From Glandiceps talaboti (taxonomy: Eukaryota > Hemichordata > Enteropneusta > Spengelidae), in contig NC_135554.1 of the NCBI RefSeq assembly GCF_964340395.1, positions 372,001 to 436,000 of the forward strand: DNA of 64,000 nucleotides, written 5' to 3'. The position numbers were made by a program, and so were the translations under genes. Under the pieces are notes generated by a model. The model was not told the origin of the DNA. It worked only from the letters and a program-made list of their open reading frames with translations, and ran no database searches. This document shows, one piece after another, positions 25,204-37,639 of this stretch (position 1 is its first letter; every line of letters starts with the position of its first letter).

Positions 25204-26012
25204 AACAAGTCATTGAGAATGACATAGTCCCCGATATGATTGGGTTTTAAGGAATTATCACTACTCTGATCACGCAACAACACTTGTGAACCTAAATCAA
25301 ACAGACTTAGATATGTTGTGTCTGCTTGTTGGACATGGAACATGCCTACAACAATAAATGATTGGTCGGGTATGGGGGATCATATCACGATGAAAATGGA
25401 TATGCACGTGTATGTCATAGAACACTGTCCTAATACCAACTTTGAATGTGATCTGTTCAAGCATGTCTGAGTTATGGCTTTGGACATTGAAAAATCGCAA
25501 ACAAAATGGCTGCCAGGCGGCCACATTGGATCTTATTACAACAACAATGAATATGCACATGTATGTCATAGAACACTGTCCTAATACCAACTTTGAATGA
25601 GATCTGTTCAAGCATGTCTGAGTTATGGCTTTGGACATGGAAAATTCACAAACAAAATGGCTGCCAGGCGGCCATATTGGATCATATCATGACAACAATG
25701 AATATGCACATATATGCCATAGAACACTGTCCTAATACCAACTTTGAATGAGATCTGTTCAAGCATGTCTGAGTTATGGCTTTAGACAGGGAAAATTTGC
25801 AAACAAAATGGCTGCTAGGTGGCCATATTGGATCGTATCATGAAACAAATTGACATGCGTATGTATGCCATTGTATGTTGCCCCTGTACCAAGTTTGAAA
25901 AAAATCGGTCCAGGCATCTCCAAGAAATGGCTGCGGACGGACGGACGGACGGACGGACAGACGGAACCCAATCCATAAGTCCCCGTCCCGGACTTCGTCC
26001 GGCGGGGACTAA
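25204..26012 (+). mobile_element. family B repeat (pearl/HINE-like), copy B1
   Basis: Starts acaagtcattgagaatgaca then tagtccccg. It holds tandem ~150-bp units (tatgcacatgtatgtcatag, ctgttcaagcatgtctgagt, aacaaaatggctgcc), an (acgg)n microsatellite at 25,934-25,962, and the hairpin ccggacttcgtccgg, and ends cggggactaa. Start and end carry the inverted motif AGTCCCCG/CGGGGACT. The layout matches the pearl elements of bivalves and helentron-associated elements. It ends 41 bp from the host exon at 26,054. Confidence 0.8.
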
Positions 26013-26053
26013 CAAAGATTGTATAGTTATGGAATGTAAATCAATGGACTTAC

Positions 26054-26112
26054 TTGCAAGTATATGAGATGCTGTCCCTACACCCCAGTGAGCCCAATTG
26101 AATATAACACGC
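26054..26112 (-). CDS. FRRS1-like: FRRS1-like cytochrome b561 exon (helix 5)
   Basis: A 59-bp exon with acceptor TCCTTATTTCAG and donor GCAA|GTAAGT on the minus strand. Its first base completes the Lys codon split with the 31,628-31,725 exon, and its last base starts the Ile codon finished by the 5,938-6,078 exon, so the junctions agree on both sides. The peptide RVIFNWAHWGVGTASHILA contains the family signature FNW-x-H-W. This is the cytosolic end of a b561 helix, following the RPHPG motif, and the His is one of the conserved b561 histidines. The exon is short and isolated in more than 25 kb of repeats, but the signature and both phases make it secure. Confidence 0.93.
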
Positions 26113-26185
26113 CTGAAATAAGGAAGACAAGCAAGTACTAAGTTACCAACAGTTAACTACATTATCAATCAATCAATCAATTAAT

Positions 26186-27985
26186 TAAAAAATAGCACCA
26201 ATGGTGTTGAAGCTGTACATTTATGTTTATCCACATACTGATCAATGCTAGGTATATGTGTTCATTTGCTGCATGAACAAAAATAAATAGTGCAAATATT
26301 GTGTTGTCGCACAACTTCATGTTCAGGGCAATGATAGTTATATAATTTTTTGAGGATTTAATGTTGTAACCAAAACAAAACAAAATGTTCATACCTAATT
26401 TCCATTATAATAATCCAGCCATCCTATGTTGAAAGTGTACTTAATCAAAACAAGTATAGCAACATCCTAATTAAACTTTAAATTGATGTGTCTACAAGGT
26501 TTTGTACTTCTTTATTTTTAAAAAAATCAATTTGGAACTAAGTCATACCAATGTAACAGGTTTAACTTTCTTGCTTGTCTTATTGTAATATCAAATGCCA
26601 GCTACATTCAGTTTATATGGGTAGGTGATGAAAAAGCTGTCTTACAACATATTACATAATCAAGTCATAAACCAAACTGTCCATGCTACATACTTTACCA
26701 CCAGAGGAAATAGTAAAGTAAACATTATAGCTAATAAACAATTAGTATAGTGTTAATGTACTGTTCTCACTGTCTCAGCAAATGAGGACAAATCTACCCA
26801 TTCTCAACAAAGTTAAACTCAGTCTACTGGGTAATTTCAAAGTTAAAGATTTTTTAGGAAAAGCAATGATATAGAATAACAGTTCTAGAAACATCTCACC
26901 AAGTTTCAGACTCATTCACTTAGTACTTTTTGAGATACAAGTTTTTCACCAAAAGAGAACATTTTTACACCTAAATTCCATATCACTGATGATCATTATG
27001 TGGTTAATATTTCTTCATTTATACATCCTGATGCATCCCCATCAAATTTTGGAATTAAAGACTTTTGACCAAAAATATACATGTTTAGCCCTAATTTGCA
27101 TATCACCGATGGGCTCATCATGTTATGAACAATTCTTAGTATAAATAAACACCCTGAAGAATGTTTCACCCAAATTTCAGCCCAATCTGCCAGGTAGTTT
27201 TAAAGTTCTTGCTGTTGCTAAGGGTGTGGTCATGGTTGCTAGGGCCAATTGGGTCAAAATGTTTTGAAGAAAATCTGCAGAATAACACTTTCAGAAACAT
27301 CTCACCAAGTTTCAGACTCATTGACCAAGTACTTTATGAGATAAAAATTTTGACCAAAACTGAACATTCTTACACCTAATTTGCATATCACTCATGGAAT
27401 CATTGTATGCTTACTATTTCTTTGTCCAAACATCCCTAGATGCATTCCCATTAAATTTCAGCCCAATCTGCTCAGTGGTTTTGCAATTATAGATTTTTGA
27501 CCAAAAAGACATATTCTTAGCCCCAATTTGCATATTACTGATGGAATCATCATGTCATGAACAAATCTTACTTTACACCCCCTTAAGAATGTTCCCACCA
27601 AATTTGGCACCAATCTACCTGGCAGTAGTTTCTGAGTTTAAGTTTTTTGACCAAAAATCACATTTTTTGACCCAAAACCAACATCTCTGATGCAATCAAT
27701 TTCATTTGAACAATTTTCCAACTAGACACCAGAAGTAACATGACCACCGAATATCAAGGCAATCGGTCCAGCAGTTTTTTTACTTTAAGTTGTTTACACA
27801 CACACACACACAGATGCCGGGCAATGACTATAGCACTACTGAACCTCAGTTCAGTTGTGCTAAAAATCACATTTTTTGACCCAAATCACAAACCAGTGGT
27901 AAGATCAATTTGATTTGAACAATTTCCCAACTAGACACCCAAGGTAATGGACCCACCAAATATGGCAATTGGTTCAGTGGTTTTT

Positions 27986-28035
<50 letters not shown>

Positions 28036-28089
28036 TGCTGGGCGATCCCTATAGCACTACTGCACCTCAGTTCAGTTGTGCTACAAAAT
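26186..28089 (+). mobile_element. family A repeat, long variant (A3), plus adjoining 3' end
   Basis: Starts aaaaaatagcaccaatgg. It includes the segment shared with 4,376-4,960, then gaccaagtactttatgagat-type and tttcagcccaatctgctcag blocks, and a CA tract. It reaches a first end gttgtgctaaaaa at about 27,866. A second 3' block (27,867-28,089) repeats ctagacacccaaggtaatgg, (ca)n and cctcagttcagttgtgcta. This looks like tandem duplication of the 3' module or nested insertion. Confidence 0.75.
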
Positions 28090-28795
28090 GAATTGTTGCC
28101 TATCCAGCCCTGTTGTTATCTTTGGAATAAATGCAATCATTTGGCTGTTACTATGGGCGTGGTCATGTTGCCAGACATATTTGCATACATTTTTTGAATG
28201 TTTGCTCACTTGCCTACTAGATGATGATGTTATTTAAGTAAAATATACTGCCATTTGGTTGTTGTGAATGGTGTGGTCATGGTTGCCAGGGCCAATTTTG
28301 TCAAAATGTTTTGAAAATCTGCAGATTAACACTTTCAGAAACATCTCACAAGTTTCAGATTCACTGACCAAGTACTTTTTGAGATATAAGTTTTTGACCA
28401 AAAAAAGAACATTTTTACACCTAATTTTCATATCACTCATGGAATCATTGTATGCTTAATATTTCTTTGTCCATACATCCCTAAATGCATTCCCATTAAA
28501 TTTCAGCCCAATCTGCTCAGTGGGTTTGGAATTATAGATTTTTGTCCAAAAAGACAAACCCAAATCACAAACTGGTGGTAAGATCATTTTGATTTGAACA
28601 ATTTCCCTACTAGACACCCAAGGTAATGGACTCAAATATCATGGCAATCGGTTCAGCGGTTTTTGACTTTAAGTTGTTTACACACACACACACACACACA
28701 CACATGCACCCCCCCCCCCCCACACACACACAGACAGACAGACAGATGCTGGGCAATCGCTTTAGCACTACAGAACCTCAGTTCAATTGTGCAGG
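28090..28795 (+). mobile_element. family A partial copy
   Basis: Contains one tandem core unit (ctatgggcgtggtcatgttg), the tttgtcaaaatgttttgaaa and agatataagtttttgaccaa blocks, (ca)n interrupted by poly-C at about 28,709, (acag)n, and cctcagttcaattgtgc at the end. Confidence 0.7.
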
Positions 28796-28829
28796 TACTT
28801 TTTGATCGTGATATAAGGTCCTGGGTTAG

Positions 28830-29455
28830 CACTATCACATGACAATTATAATTATTGACTACAGTGGGTAAATATTTTCCAAAAGGAGTCTAATAGCATC
28901 TTGACAGTGAAAGGTAGAGGAAAGCTTGAGAAGGGAATATGTACATCTCTTATGGGGGTCCTAGGGGGTCTCCCCTAGAAGTCCTGGATGTTATTTTCAG
29001 AAAACAATTTCCAAGCTTTACAAGACCTCACCAACATGTAAAAAGGAACTACATAGGGTTGAACTATTTTTGAAATATAGTTTGATAGCATCTTGACGGT
29101 AAGAGGTAGAGGGAAGAGCTTGAGACTTGGATATGTCCACCTCATGTAGGGGGGGGGGGGTCTCCCTCTAGAAGCCCTGGAGCTTTCTTACTCTTATTAA
29201 GAGCCAATTTTATGTTACTCAAACCCTTTCAAACAATAACCTCCAAGTTTTACAAGACAGCACCATCAAGCGTGAGAAAGTATTCTTTATAACTTACACA
29301 GGGTTGGAATACGTTCTTAAAAAGTTAAATGGCATCATTATAGTGTAAAGTTCAGCATCTTTAAAAGACAATATCATCTCAAATTAGCATAGGGTGAAAA
29401 TCTTTAAGCTTAAGAAAAGTTTAATATCATTATGATAGTAAAAAGGTTGGTGCAT
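28830..29455. repeat. family C tandem repeat (about 200-bp units)
   Basis: Diverged units carry tagcatcttgacagtgaaag, gggggtctccc, ctagaagccctgga and tttccaagctttacaagac. The same units fill the Harbinger-like element at 41,729-43,771. No coding potential was seen. Confidence 0.75.
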
Positions 29456-29862
29456 TTAAATTTCAGCCCAATCTGCTCTTTTGATTTGGAATTAAAGATT
29501 TTTGACCAAACAGACACCTTTTTAGCCCTAATGTGCATATTACTATAGGAATCATCATGTCATGAACACATCTTAATGTACAACCCCCTAAGAATGTTCC
29601 CACCAAATTTCAGACCAATCTGTCTAGTAGTTTTGGAGTTTACATTTTTTACCCAAATCAAATACCTGTGATGCAATCATTTTGCTTTAAACAATTTCCC
29701 AACTAGACAGCTAAAGTAATGTCCCTACCAAATACCAATGCAATTGGTCTTGCGGATTTTGTGTTTAAGTCTTCCACACACAGAAGACAGACAGACAGAC
29801 AGACACTGCACCATGCCTATAGCACTACTGAACCTTATCAGTTCAGTTGTGCTAAAAACAAT
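29456..29862 (+). mobile_element. family A 3' fragment (A4)
   Basis: The blocks tttcagcccaatctgctc, tagccctaatgtgcatatta, (acag)n and tatagcactactgaacc, ending gttgtgctaaaaacaa. The next copy starts about 15 bp later. Confidence 0.75.
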
Positions 29863-29872
29863 ATACAATAAC

Positions 29873-31217
29873 ACCTATAAAAATAGCACCAATGGCATTG
29901 CAGCACAACTGTACAGTTTTTAAAAATGTTTACCCACATGCTGACCCATGCTATAGGTATAGTATAGGTGTTCATTTGCTGAAATGACTATCCAGTTGCC
30001 TATCCAATCCTGATGTTATCTTTACAATATACATGATCATTTGGCTGTTGCTATGGGCGTGGTTTTGTTAATATTCACATACTTGTTTTGAATGATTGTT
30101 CACTTGTCTAAGAATCCCAGTTATTACCTTTGTGAAATACACCACCGTTTGGATGTAGCTATGGTCGTGGTCATGTTGCTAGGCATTTTTGCATACAGTT
30201 TTTGAATATTTATTAACTTGTCTAAGAATCCTTGTTATCTTTGTGAAATACACCACTGTTTGGGTGTTGCTATGGGTGTGGTCTTTTTGCTAGGCATTTT
30301 CGCATACACATTTTGAATGTTTGTTCACTTGTCTAAGAATCCCTGTTGCTATCTTTGTAAAATACAGTGTCATGTACACCACCACCATTTGGCTGTTGCT
30401 ATGGTTGAGATCGTGGTTGCTAGGGATATTTGCATACATTTTTTGAATGTTAACTCACTTGCCTAACAGATGATGTTGTGTCATTTAATCAAAATATGCT
30501 GCCAATTGGTTGTTGCTATGGGCATGATGATGTTGCTTGGGCCAATTGTGTCAAAACATTTCGTCGAAAATCTGCAGAATTACACTTCCAAGTTCCATCT
30601 TACCAAGTTTCAGTCTCATTCACCAAGTACTTTTTGAGATATAAGTTTTTGGCCAAAATTCATATTTTTAAGCCTAATTTGCATATCTCCGATGATATCA
30701 TTAGCTATTACTATAGGTGTGGTCCTGTTGCTAGCCATTTTTCCATTCATTTTTTGACTCTGTATTCACTTACCTACCCATCCCTGTTATCATTTGCAAT
30801 ATGTATCATCATTTCACTGTTGCTAAGGCCAACTGTGTCAAAATGTTTTTAACGATAACAGCAGAATAACACCTCTAAAAACATCCCTACCCAAAACTTC
30901 ATGATTTACACAGCACTAAGAATGTTCCAACCAAGTTTCAGACCGATCTGACCGGTAGTTTTTGAGTTTAAATTTGCTGACCAAAAACCACATTTTTTAC
31001 CCAAATCATTACCAGTGGTAAGATCACTTTGATTTGACTAATTTGTCAACTAGACATCCAAGCTAATGGATATCATTGCATTTGGTCGTGTTTTTTTCAC
31101 TTGAAGTTTATTACACACACATCCACACATCCACACATCCACACAGACAGACAGACAGACAGACCTTATGCCATGCCTATAGCACTACTGAACCAAGAAG
31201 GTCAGGTGTGCTAAAAA
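29873..31217 (+). mobile_element. family A repeat, near full length (A5)
   Basis: Starts ataaaaatagcaccaatggc then attgcagcacaactgtac. It has about four tandem core units of ~110 bp (tttggctgttgctatggg and variants), the two tttttgagatataag-type blocks, a (catccaca)/(acag)n microsatellite, and the end gtgctaaaaa. The inverted motif agcacaactg/cagttgtgct (end partly degraded here) marks both termini. Confidence 0.75.
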
Positions 31218-31627
31218 CAATACATATAATGTAACACAATTTCATCATCGAAGTAATTAAAGTAAAGTATATACACACATAAAATGTTATTGTATATACC
31301 AAACAATGTTTTACAACAACTAATGAGTCAGTGTCTCTATTGAAAGTATTGTCTATCACCCATACTGTATTCTGTGATAAACAAAGTCTAACCAAGGTCT
31401 GATAACACTGACTGATAAGCGCATCAAATACATTGTTGCAGTTTGGCATCTCTGTTTTAGAGAGAAAGAGAAAGTGTGGATTGATTAATCAATTATATAT
31501 CAGTTGATGAGCATTATGATACTGAACAACATTTCAGACATCATTACACTGCATGTTTTCTTTTTTGTTTTTAATAATAAATATTTTTTCACATTTAAAC
31601 TTAATCACTGCTTTATATGATACATAC
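31218..31627. other. intron, no feature recognised
   Basis: AT-rich, apparently single-copy sequence between a family A copy and the next exon. A 90-codon open frame on the minus strand (31,177-31,449) lacks convincing splice sites in phase and is not called. Confidence 0.5.
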
Positions 31628-31725
31628 TTTTCTGCGCCTGGATGTGGTCTGAAGAAAGCCATAATTGGATTTGTCAAGCCCAGTGCTGTTACTATGATAC
31701 CACTTAGTGCATGTACAAAGACCAA
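31628..31725 (-). CDS. FRRS1-like: FRRS1-like cytochrome b561 exon (helix 4)
   Basis: A 98-bp exon with acceptor TTACTTTCAG and donor GAAAA|GTATGT. The peptide LVFVHALSGIIVTALGLTNP then IMAFFRPHPGAEK is a b561 helix beginning near a His (VHALSG, cf. the AHP-type motif of relatives) and ending in the hallmark NPIMAFFRPHPG. It exits after two bases of a codon, which the 26,054-26,112 exon completes to Lys, giving RPHPGAEK followed by RVIFNW, the standard family order. The 115-bp intron before it (31,726-31,840) is the shortest in this gene. Confidence 0.93.
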
Positions 31726-31840
31726 CTGAAAGTAAATACAAATATATCACATATATGGTATTGGTTTGTGTTTTTTTCCACAAACAATAAAATGGCACAC
31801 AATGAGTTTATAAACTCTTTACTCAAGTGAAAATACTTAC

Positions 31841-31873
31841 ACACAAACCTTCAGTCAAAGACATAGCCACCAA
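31841..31873 (-). CDS. FRRS1-like: possible 33-bp microexon of the FRRS1-like gene
   Basis: On the minus strand CCATTTCCATTCCAG is followed by 33 bp encoding LVAMSLTEGLC and the donor GTAAGTA. It is phase 0 on both sides, like its neighbours, so it could be included or skipped without a frame change. It would lengthen the loop between helices 3 and 4. An alternative acceptor 20 bp upstream (ATGTTTCAG) gives a longer exon that does not fit the phase of the upstream exon. The residues do not match a family motif I know, so this is a candidate cassette only. Confidence 0.45.
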
Positions 31874-32379
31874 CTGGAATGGAAATGGAACACTGAAACA
31901 TGGAAATGATTTGTTAGACTTTCCAGGGATGCATATGTTTGTAGTGTTGGGTTATCAGTATATTTCGCAATTATATATTATTTGGCTGTCGTAAGTGTAC
32001 AACTACAACATAACCTTTCTCTCTCTTCATCTTGAAAATGTTTGTCAAGGTTAAAGGTCATAGTCTCATTAGAAAACTCCTCATTGATAATGTCAGGGTA
32101 GGCACTTGAATGGTGTCAATAGGTATCAATCTTTTGGAGATAACAGCCAAAATGTACTTTTTATCACAAATATGGCTGTCATTTTCGTATACACATCGCA
32201 AATTAAGTGAACTGCATATGCCTCACATCATCAAACCCACATCATGATTAAAAATATTATCACTTGAAATAATTGTTTCAAAAAGCTCTGAAGAAAACCC
32301 AAACTTGGCTATTTCACCTTGAAGAAGACTTTCAATGTCAATGTTGAAGGTCTTAAAAGAAAGCTTATATTTGATAATA
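31874..32379. other. intron, no clear feature
   Basis: No gene seen. The distal part (aagaaaacccaaacttggct onward) begins to resemble the ~190-bp repeat units that follow. Confidence 0.4.
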
Positions 32380-32745
32380 TGGGTGTAGACACTTGAATGG
32401 CAGTACTATATATTACATCTCAAAAGTTATGATGTATATTGTGAATTTAACAACAATTAGCATGTTACCTTTGGCCCAGGTTTGGTTGGAATCGGTTGGT
32501 GCATGCCAGAGATATGAGGGTAAACACACAATTAACAAATATGGCTGCCATTTGGCCATACTTGATTCAGTCCCAAAACTAAGTGACGTGCGTATGTCTC
32601 ACATAGTATGTTACCTTTGTGCCTGGTTAAGTTGAAATCTGTTGGTGCATGCCACAGATGTGACGGTGAATGCATCATTACATGCACAGTTGGGTGGATG
32701 GATGGATGGACAGATGGATGGAACCCAACCAATTGTCTTCTGACA
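32380..32745 (+). repeat. ~190-bp tandem units with (GGAT)n microsatellite
   Basis: Units carry aatatggctgccatttggcc, catgttacctttggccc and ggttggtgcatgcca. They end at ggatggatggatgg and acagatggatggaaccca. This resembles family B in layout and is close to 62,600-62,825. Confidence 0.65.
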
Positions 32746-33250
32746 TTTTTACCTTCCGTAAGGAAGGTTTTATATTAGGGGTTGAAATGTCTTTGTGTGT
32801 CTCTCTGTGTGTGTGTGTGTCTCTGTATCATCATTTTCAAAAAAATGACTGGCTCAATTCAAACGAAATTTTGTAGACATGTTCCATAGGGTAATGGCAA
32901 GAACTGATTAGATTTTGGTGAACATCCCATGAATATTAATTAGCAATTAATATTAATGAGCAATTTATGTAATTAAGCTCAAGAATGCACACTTCAAATT
33001 CATTATAACTTGGTACATACATTTGCGATACCTAAGCGCATCTGTCTTGAAAATATTATCGATGTAGTGTTTAGTTTTGATAAGATATTGGCATAATTTC
33101 TGTAGGCCACAAAAATTTAAAAAAAATTCTGGTCAGGAAATGTTGTCTAAAGTGATGCAACCATATCATCATTTTCTAAAAAACAACTGGCTCAATTTAA
33201 ACTAAATTTAGTACACATGTTCCGTAGGGTAGTGGCAAGAACTGATTAGG
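32746..33250 (+). repeat. dispersed repeat starting with a taccttcc hairpin
   Basis: Begins with the hairpin taccttccgtaaggaaggt, then a (tg)n tract. Two diverged units follow, sharing tcatcattttc...actggctcaatt and gttcc(a/g)tagggta(a/g)tggcaagaac, about 345 bp apart. No coding potential was seen. Confidence 0.55.
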
Positions 33251-33559
33251 TTACGGTATTTGGACTATATGATGTATTTGAACTATAGATGGCGCCATGT
33301 GTTGGCTGCCTATCGAACGCTCCGTAACCTATTACTTTTTACTACAGTCTTTACTGAGAAGTGACATTCAATAATGTCAGTAAATGTTCATGAATATCCT
33401 TGGACTGTGGCAAATTGTCATTATCGGAGTGTCATATTTGGAGAGAAATCGATCAAATTGCTCATACAGTTGAAGACGAACGAATATGGTGGATTCTGCT
33501 GTAGAATAATTCAATGGACCCAACCCAAATTCCAAAATTTGGTATTCAAATGAGACATT

Positions 33560-36192
33560 GCATGCACTGAGAACACCTGCAAGAATTCCAAGTTGCCTAT
33601 TTCACAAACTAATGAAAACTGGTATCCTTAGACGATATAGAGGTACAAGAGCTGGCAGAAAACAGAGAGATAGACCATGGGATGTGAACAATGGGGTGAG
33701 ATTAAAAAACTTACTCTATCCCGATGTCAAAACTGTTCAACCAAAAGGGATTTTAAATACTGTCAAGTTGGCAGCAGTTAATGTAAGGTCAATTTAAAAG
33801 CAAGTGCCAGATTTTCAGAGACCATCTTGTACAGGAAAACATTGACTTTTGTATAATAACAGAGACATGGTTGAAAGATAATGACACAGCCATCAAATCA
33901 GCCTGTGTTCCACCTATGTATAGTATTAAAGACCATCCGCAACAAAAAAGAACTGGCGGAGGACTTGCTGTTGTTTATCGTCAGGATTTGTTTAAAGTTG
34001 ATAAGATCTGAGTTGGAGAGAAACAATCTTTTGAATAATTATGCAGAATGGCAAGTTATCCAATAAAGAAGGAAAGATCAAGCTGATCACAATATATCGA
34101 CCTCAATACTAACGTCTTTCTAGAAGAATTCGAAAACCATCTTGGCACCATCATAGACTGCAATGAATCCATCGTAATATGTGGCGATTTTAACATTCAT
34201 GTTAACAACACACAAGATCAGTTTGCTACTAAGTTCAATGACATTTGTTTTACAAGAGATCTCATTCAACACGTATCTAATCCTACCAATAAATCAGGAA
34301 ACACGCTTGACCTGATTATAACAAGGGATGATGACAGGCTTGGTATCTCTCTACCTATTAGCGATCATTTCATTTCTGATCATTATTTTGTTACAACGAA
34401 TCTTGGCAAGATCAGTTGACACGTTGAGGTAAAGTCAGTCAAATTCCGACCTTACCGAAAGATGGATAAATTGGTATTCAAAAATGATATTTTAGCATCG
34501 CAGCTATGTGATTAAGACTTTCTGTCTAGTCAGTATTTAGACACTTTGGTTTCCACTTACAACTCTATACTGAGAGAACTGATAGATAAACACGCTCCTG
34601 TGAAAATGCGGCAAATAACTGAAAGACCACAACTACCATGGATTGACGATCAAATTATAATTACCAGGCGACTGAGGAAATGGGCAGATAGAAAATGGAG
34701 AAAGCAGCAAACTGTGATTAGCCGACTAATTTTTTTAAGCAACTTCGAAATTGAATGACGAACAAACTAGAGAGTGCCCATGTTAATTATTACTCTACCA
34801 AAGTATCTGAATGTCAAGGTGATCAGAACAAACTCTATAGTATCGTTACTTCTCTACTGAAGCCAGAAAGACACCGATGCCTGATCATGAGTCAAAGTCT
34901 GAACTTGCAAACTCGTTTAATCACATTTTCATCAATAAAGTCAATAACATAAGGGACAAGTTAGACAATCGGTCTGGACAATCACCACAAATGAACCACT
35001 GTGCAACAAGGATGGTTGAAAATAAGTTAGAATGTTTCACACCTGTGACATCTGATGAAGTAAGGCATTACATTCTAAAGGCTCTGTCAAAGCAATGCAT
35101 AAGTGACCCCATTCCAACTTGGTTACTGAAAGAATGTGTTGATACTCTGCTGCCCATTATCACCAGAATGACTAACTGCTCTCTTTGTAATGGTATATTT
35201 ACTGATTCTTGGAAAGATGCAATTGTCACACCACTGATAAAAAAGACATGCCAAGACAAACTTATCCAATTACAGACCAGTCAGTAATCTCAGCTTCATC
35301 TCAAAATTAGTCGAACGCATAGTTGTCGATCAATTCACCGCTCACATGCAAGTCATTGCTTCTCTACCGGCTAATCAGTCAACTTATAGACAATTTCATA
35401 GTACTGAAACTACACTCTGTAGGATGATGTCTGACATTCTTCAATGTATGGGTCGTCAACAAGCAGCATTGATGGTTTTACTGGACCTCAGTGCTGCTTT
35501 TGACACAGTTGATCTTAACACTTTACTTAGGACAATGGAGAATGATTTTGGCATATACAATACCACACTCAAATGGCTTGAGTCATATTTAACAGATCGT
35601 TCGCAGAGTTTCTATTGTGGGTAATTTGTCTGAAAGTGCTGGCCTCATGTGTGGTGTTCTGCGTATTCTAGTTCACTTTTTAATGTAATAAATAATCACA
35701 TGATAATTCCCACGGCTATGCTGATGATACTCAGCTATTGAAAGTGTTTAGACCGCGAACAGATGATAAGACTGACGCTGTCCAGTCTGTTGAAAATTGT
35801 ATTGTGGACATTCAAAGGTGGATGTTGGATCACAAACTGAAATTAAATGAGAACAAAACGGAGGTCTCTTTGGTATCAGACAACAACTAGCTAGAGTAAA
35901 CTTTGACTATGTCACAATTGGTAATGATGAAATCAAAGTGGTAGACCATGTACGCAACCTTGGTGGTTGGTTGGATTCCAATCTGTCAATGGAATGCCAT
36001 GTAAATCAAATGTCCAAAAGAGTACATCATAACCTGTATAATCTGCATCATATATGCAAATATCTCACTCAAAGTGCCACTGAAAGTTTAGTTCATTCTC
36101 TTACTAGTTCCCATTTGGATTATGCAAATTTGATTTTTATATGGAATGCCACAAGACTTTCGGCGCAAGACATAACATTCCCCTATGTTTGA
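33560..36192 (+). pseudogene. CR1/jockey-like LINE: endonuclease and reverse transcriptase, broken
   Basis: Plus-strand remains of a single non-LTR polyprotein. The N-terminal lead is GILRRYRGTRAGRKQRDRPW then LAAVNVRSI. The APE-type endonuclease has DFCIITETWLKDND, RTGGGLAVVYR, CGDFN (near 34,180), LDLIITRDDD and SDHF. Linker and fingers follow (HYILKALSKQCISDPIPTWL, TPLIKK). Reverse transcriptase motifs are LLDLSAAFDTVD (about 35,478) and YADDTQLL (about 35,717), with a thumb region ending near LDYANLIFIWNATRLSAQDI. Stops and frameshifts occur near 33,800, 34,010, 34,415, 34,515, 35,285, 35,620 and 35,890. It makes no intact protein. Confidence 0.85.
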
Positions 36193-37639
36193 AGTGATTG
36201 CATTAGATTCTGATTACAGTAGAAACTTGAAATGAAAAATTCCGGAACTTCATTATTTATTCACCAGGACGTCGCCATTTGCACCAATAGCAAGATATAT
36301 ACTGCGTCGGTGCTTTGTTTCGATACTTTTTCAAACTGTTAACTTTTTTCTGGTGGGGTTAAACATTTCCAATTGTTTTGAAGTTTTTAAAATGGCCGCT
36401 GGTCTGAGACGATAGTTTCTTCGGCGGCGGCAGGCTGTCTGACACAGATTCTGCCGTGGTACTAGTAAGAAGTCACATTTTTTACCGACGAAGGATTGAA
36501 CTTTCAACGATGGGTGGCTCAGTCATTTTAAATGGTGTCGTCACTTGTCCAATCTGATTAAAATCCGTTGTGTAGATAGGCTACGTTGTACTTCCATGCG
36601 TCCTTGTAATTGCGTCTTTTACGTATGTATTTTGTCTTCTGGGTGTTACCGCCTATCTCACCAGTAACAACCGGAAGACAAACGACGCATGTATAAGATG
36701 ATGAAGTAAAGGTGAATAAAAGAAACATAGCCTATCTACACATCGTATTTTAATCAGATTGTTACTTGTCAGACCGTAACGTCATGGAATGCGATGTTTG
36801 TTTCAAAGCAAAACGAAAAAAAAATCTTTTTCTGAAGGGTGTTCAAATTTCAGAAACTCAACTCTTACATGAAATCAAGACTCTAGAAGTCACATAAACA
36901 GTGTTTGTTTGTTGTCCATGAAGTTGGACTTTACTACAGACTGTCAGGTAACAAACGGAAGGAAATCTCAAGAGATGAGTGACAATGTACATGTAATATC
37001 ATAGTCACTGTCATACTCAACTCAACAGTGAACAGTTAACATGTTTATGTTATGATATAATCATGTAATGACTAAACAAGATCTCCCTTGCGATCATGTA
37101 TAAATGCCGATTTCATGCATGTTCAGAAATGGTTTGTTAGGGAGTTCAAGGAATGCATTGAACAGGTACTTTCAATATCTCTAGAATTTGAATTACGAAC
37201 GATAAAAATGTAAATGTGTGTTAAACAAAGTTCCTATCTCATGGGTGAATAAAGACTGGGATTAATTATTTGTATTTTCATTTGCCTTCTCAATTTCATT
37301 CAAATCAATTTAATTCTGTTCTGGCTTATTTCAATTGCTCCATTGTACTATTTCCCCATCTTACAGACATTAATTGCTTGGTTTTGTGAATGACCCCTAG
37401 ATTTCCAGCTGTGACCCCAAAATTTTCAGACCTTGGGTCACAAGACCCCTATAACCAAAAAGTGATGTAAACCCTGGGTACGGGGGGTGGGGGTGGGTCC
37501 TGTGATTCTTATCTCAAGTAAAGACATTGCACCCAACGATGATACAATTAGTTTGATACACAAAAAATTACAATTCGATATCTTGATATAATAAATAATA
37601 ATAATATCAATCAAAAGATGTCCAATGGTGCTCCCAGTT
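36193..37639. other. intron with a small inverted repeat
   Basis: Mostly sequence not seen elsewhere here. Inverted arms caatctgattaaaatccg then tgtgtagataggctacg (about 36,549-36,586) and their complement at about 36,729-36,768 suggest a small palindromic element of ~220 bp. No gene was recognised. Confidence 0.5.

Noticed and set aside
25815-26015. Frames with repeated SVRPSVRPS near 25,774, 41,016 and 63,617
   Set aside because: These are translations of the (acgg)n microsatellite and flanking unit of family B.
31177-31449. 90-codon minus-strand frame as another exon of the FRRS1-like gene
   Set aside because: The helix 4 exon already joins the helix 5 exon in phase across this point, and I see no family motif here.
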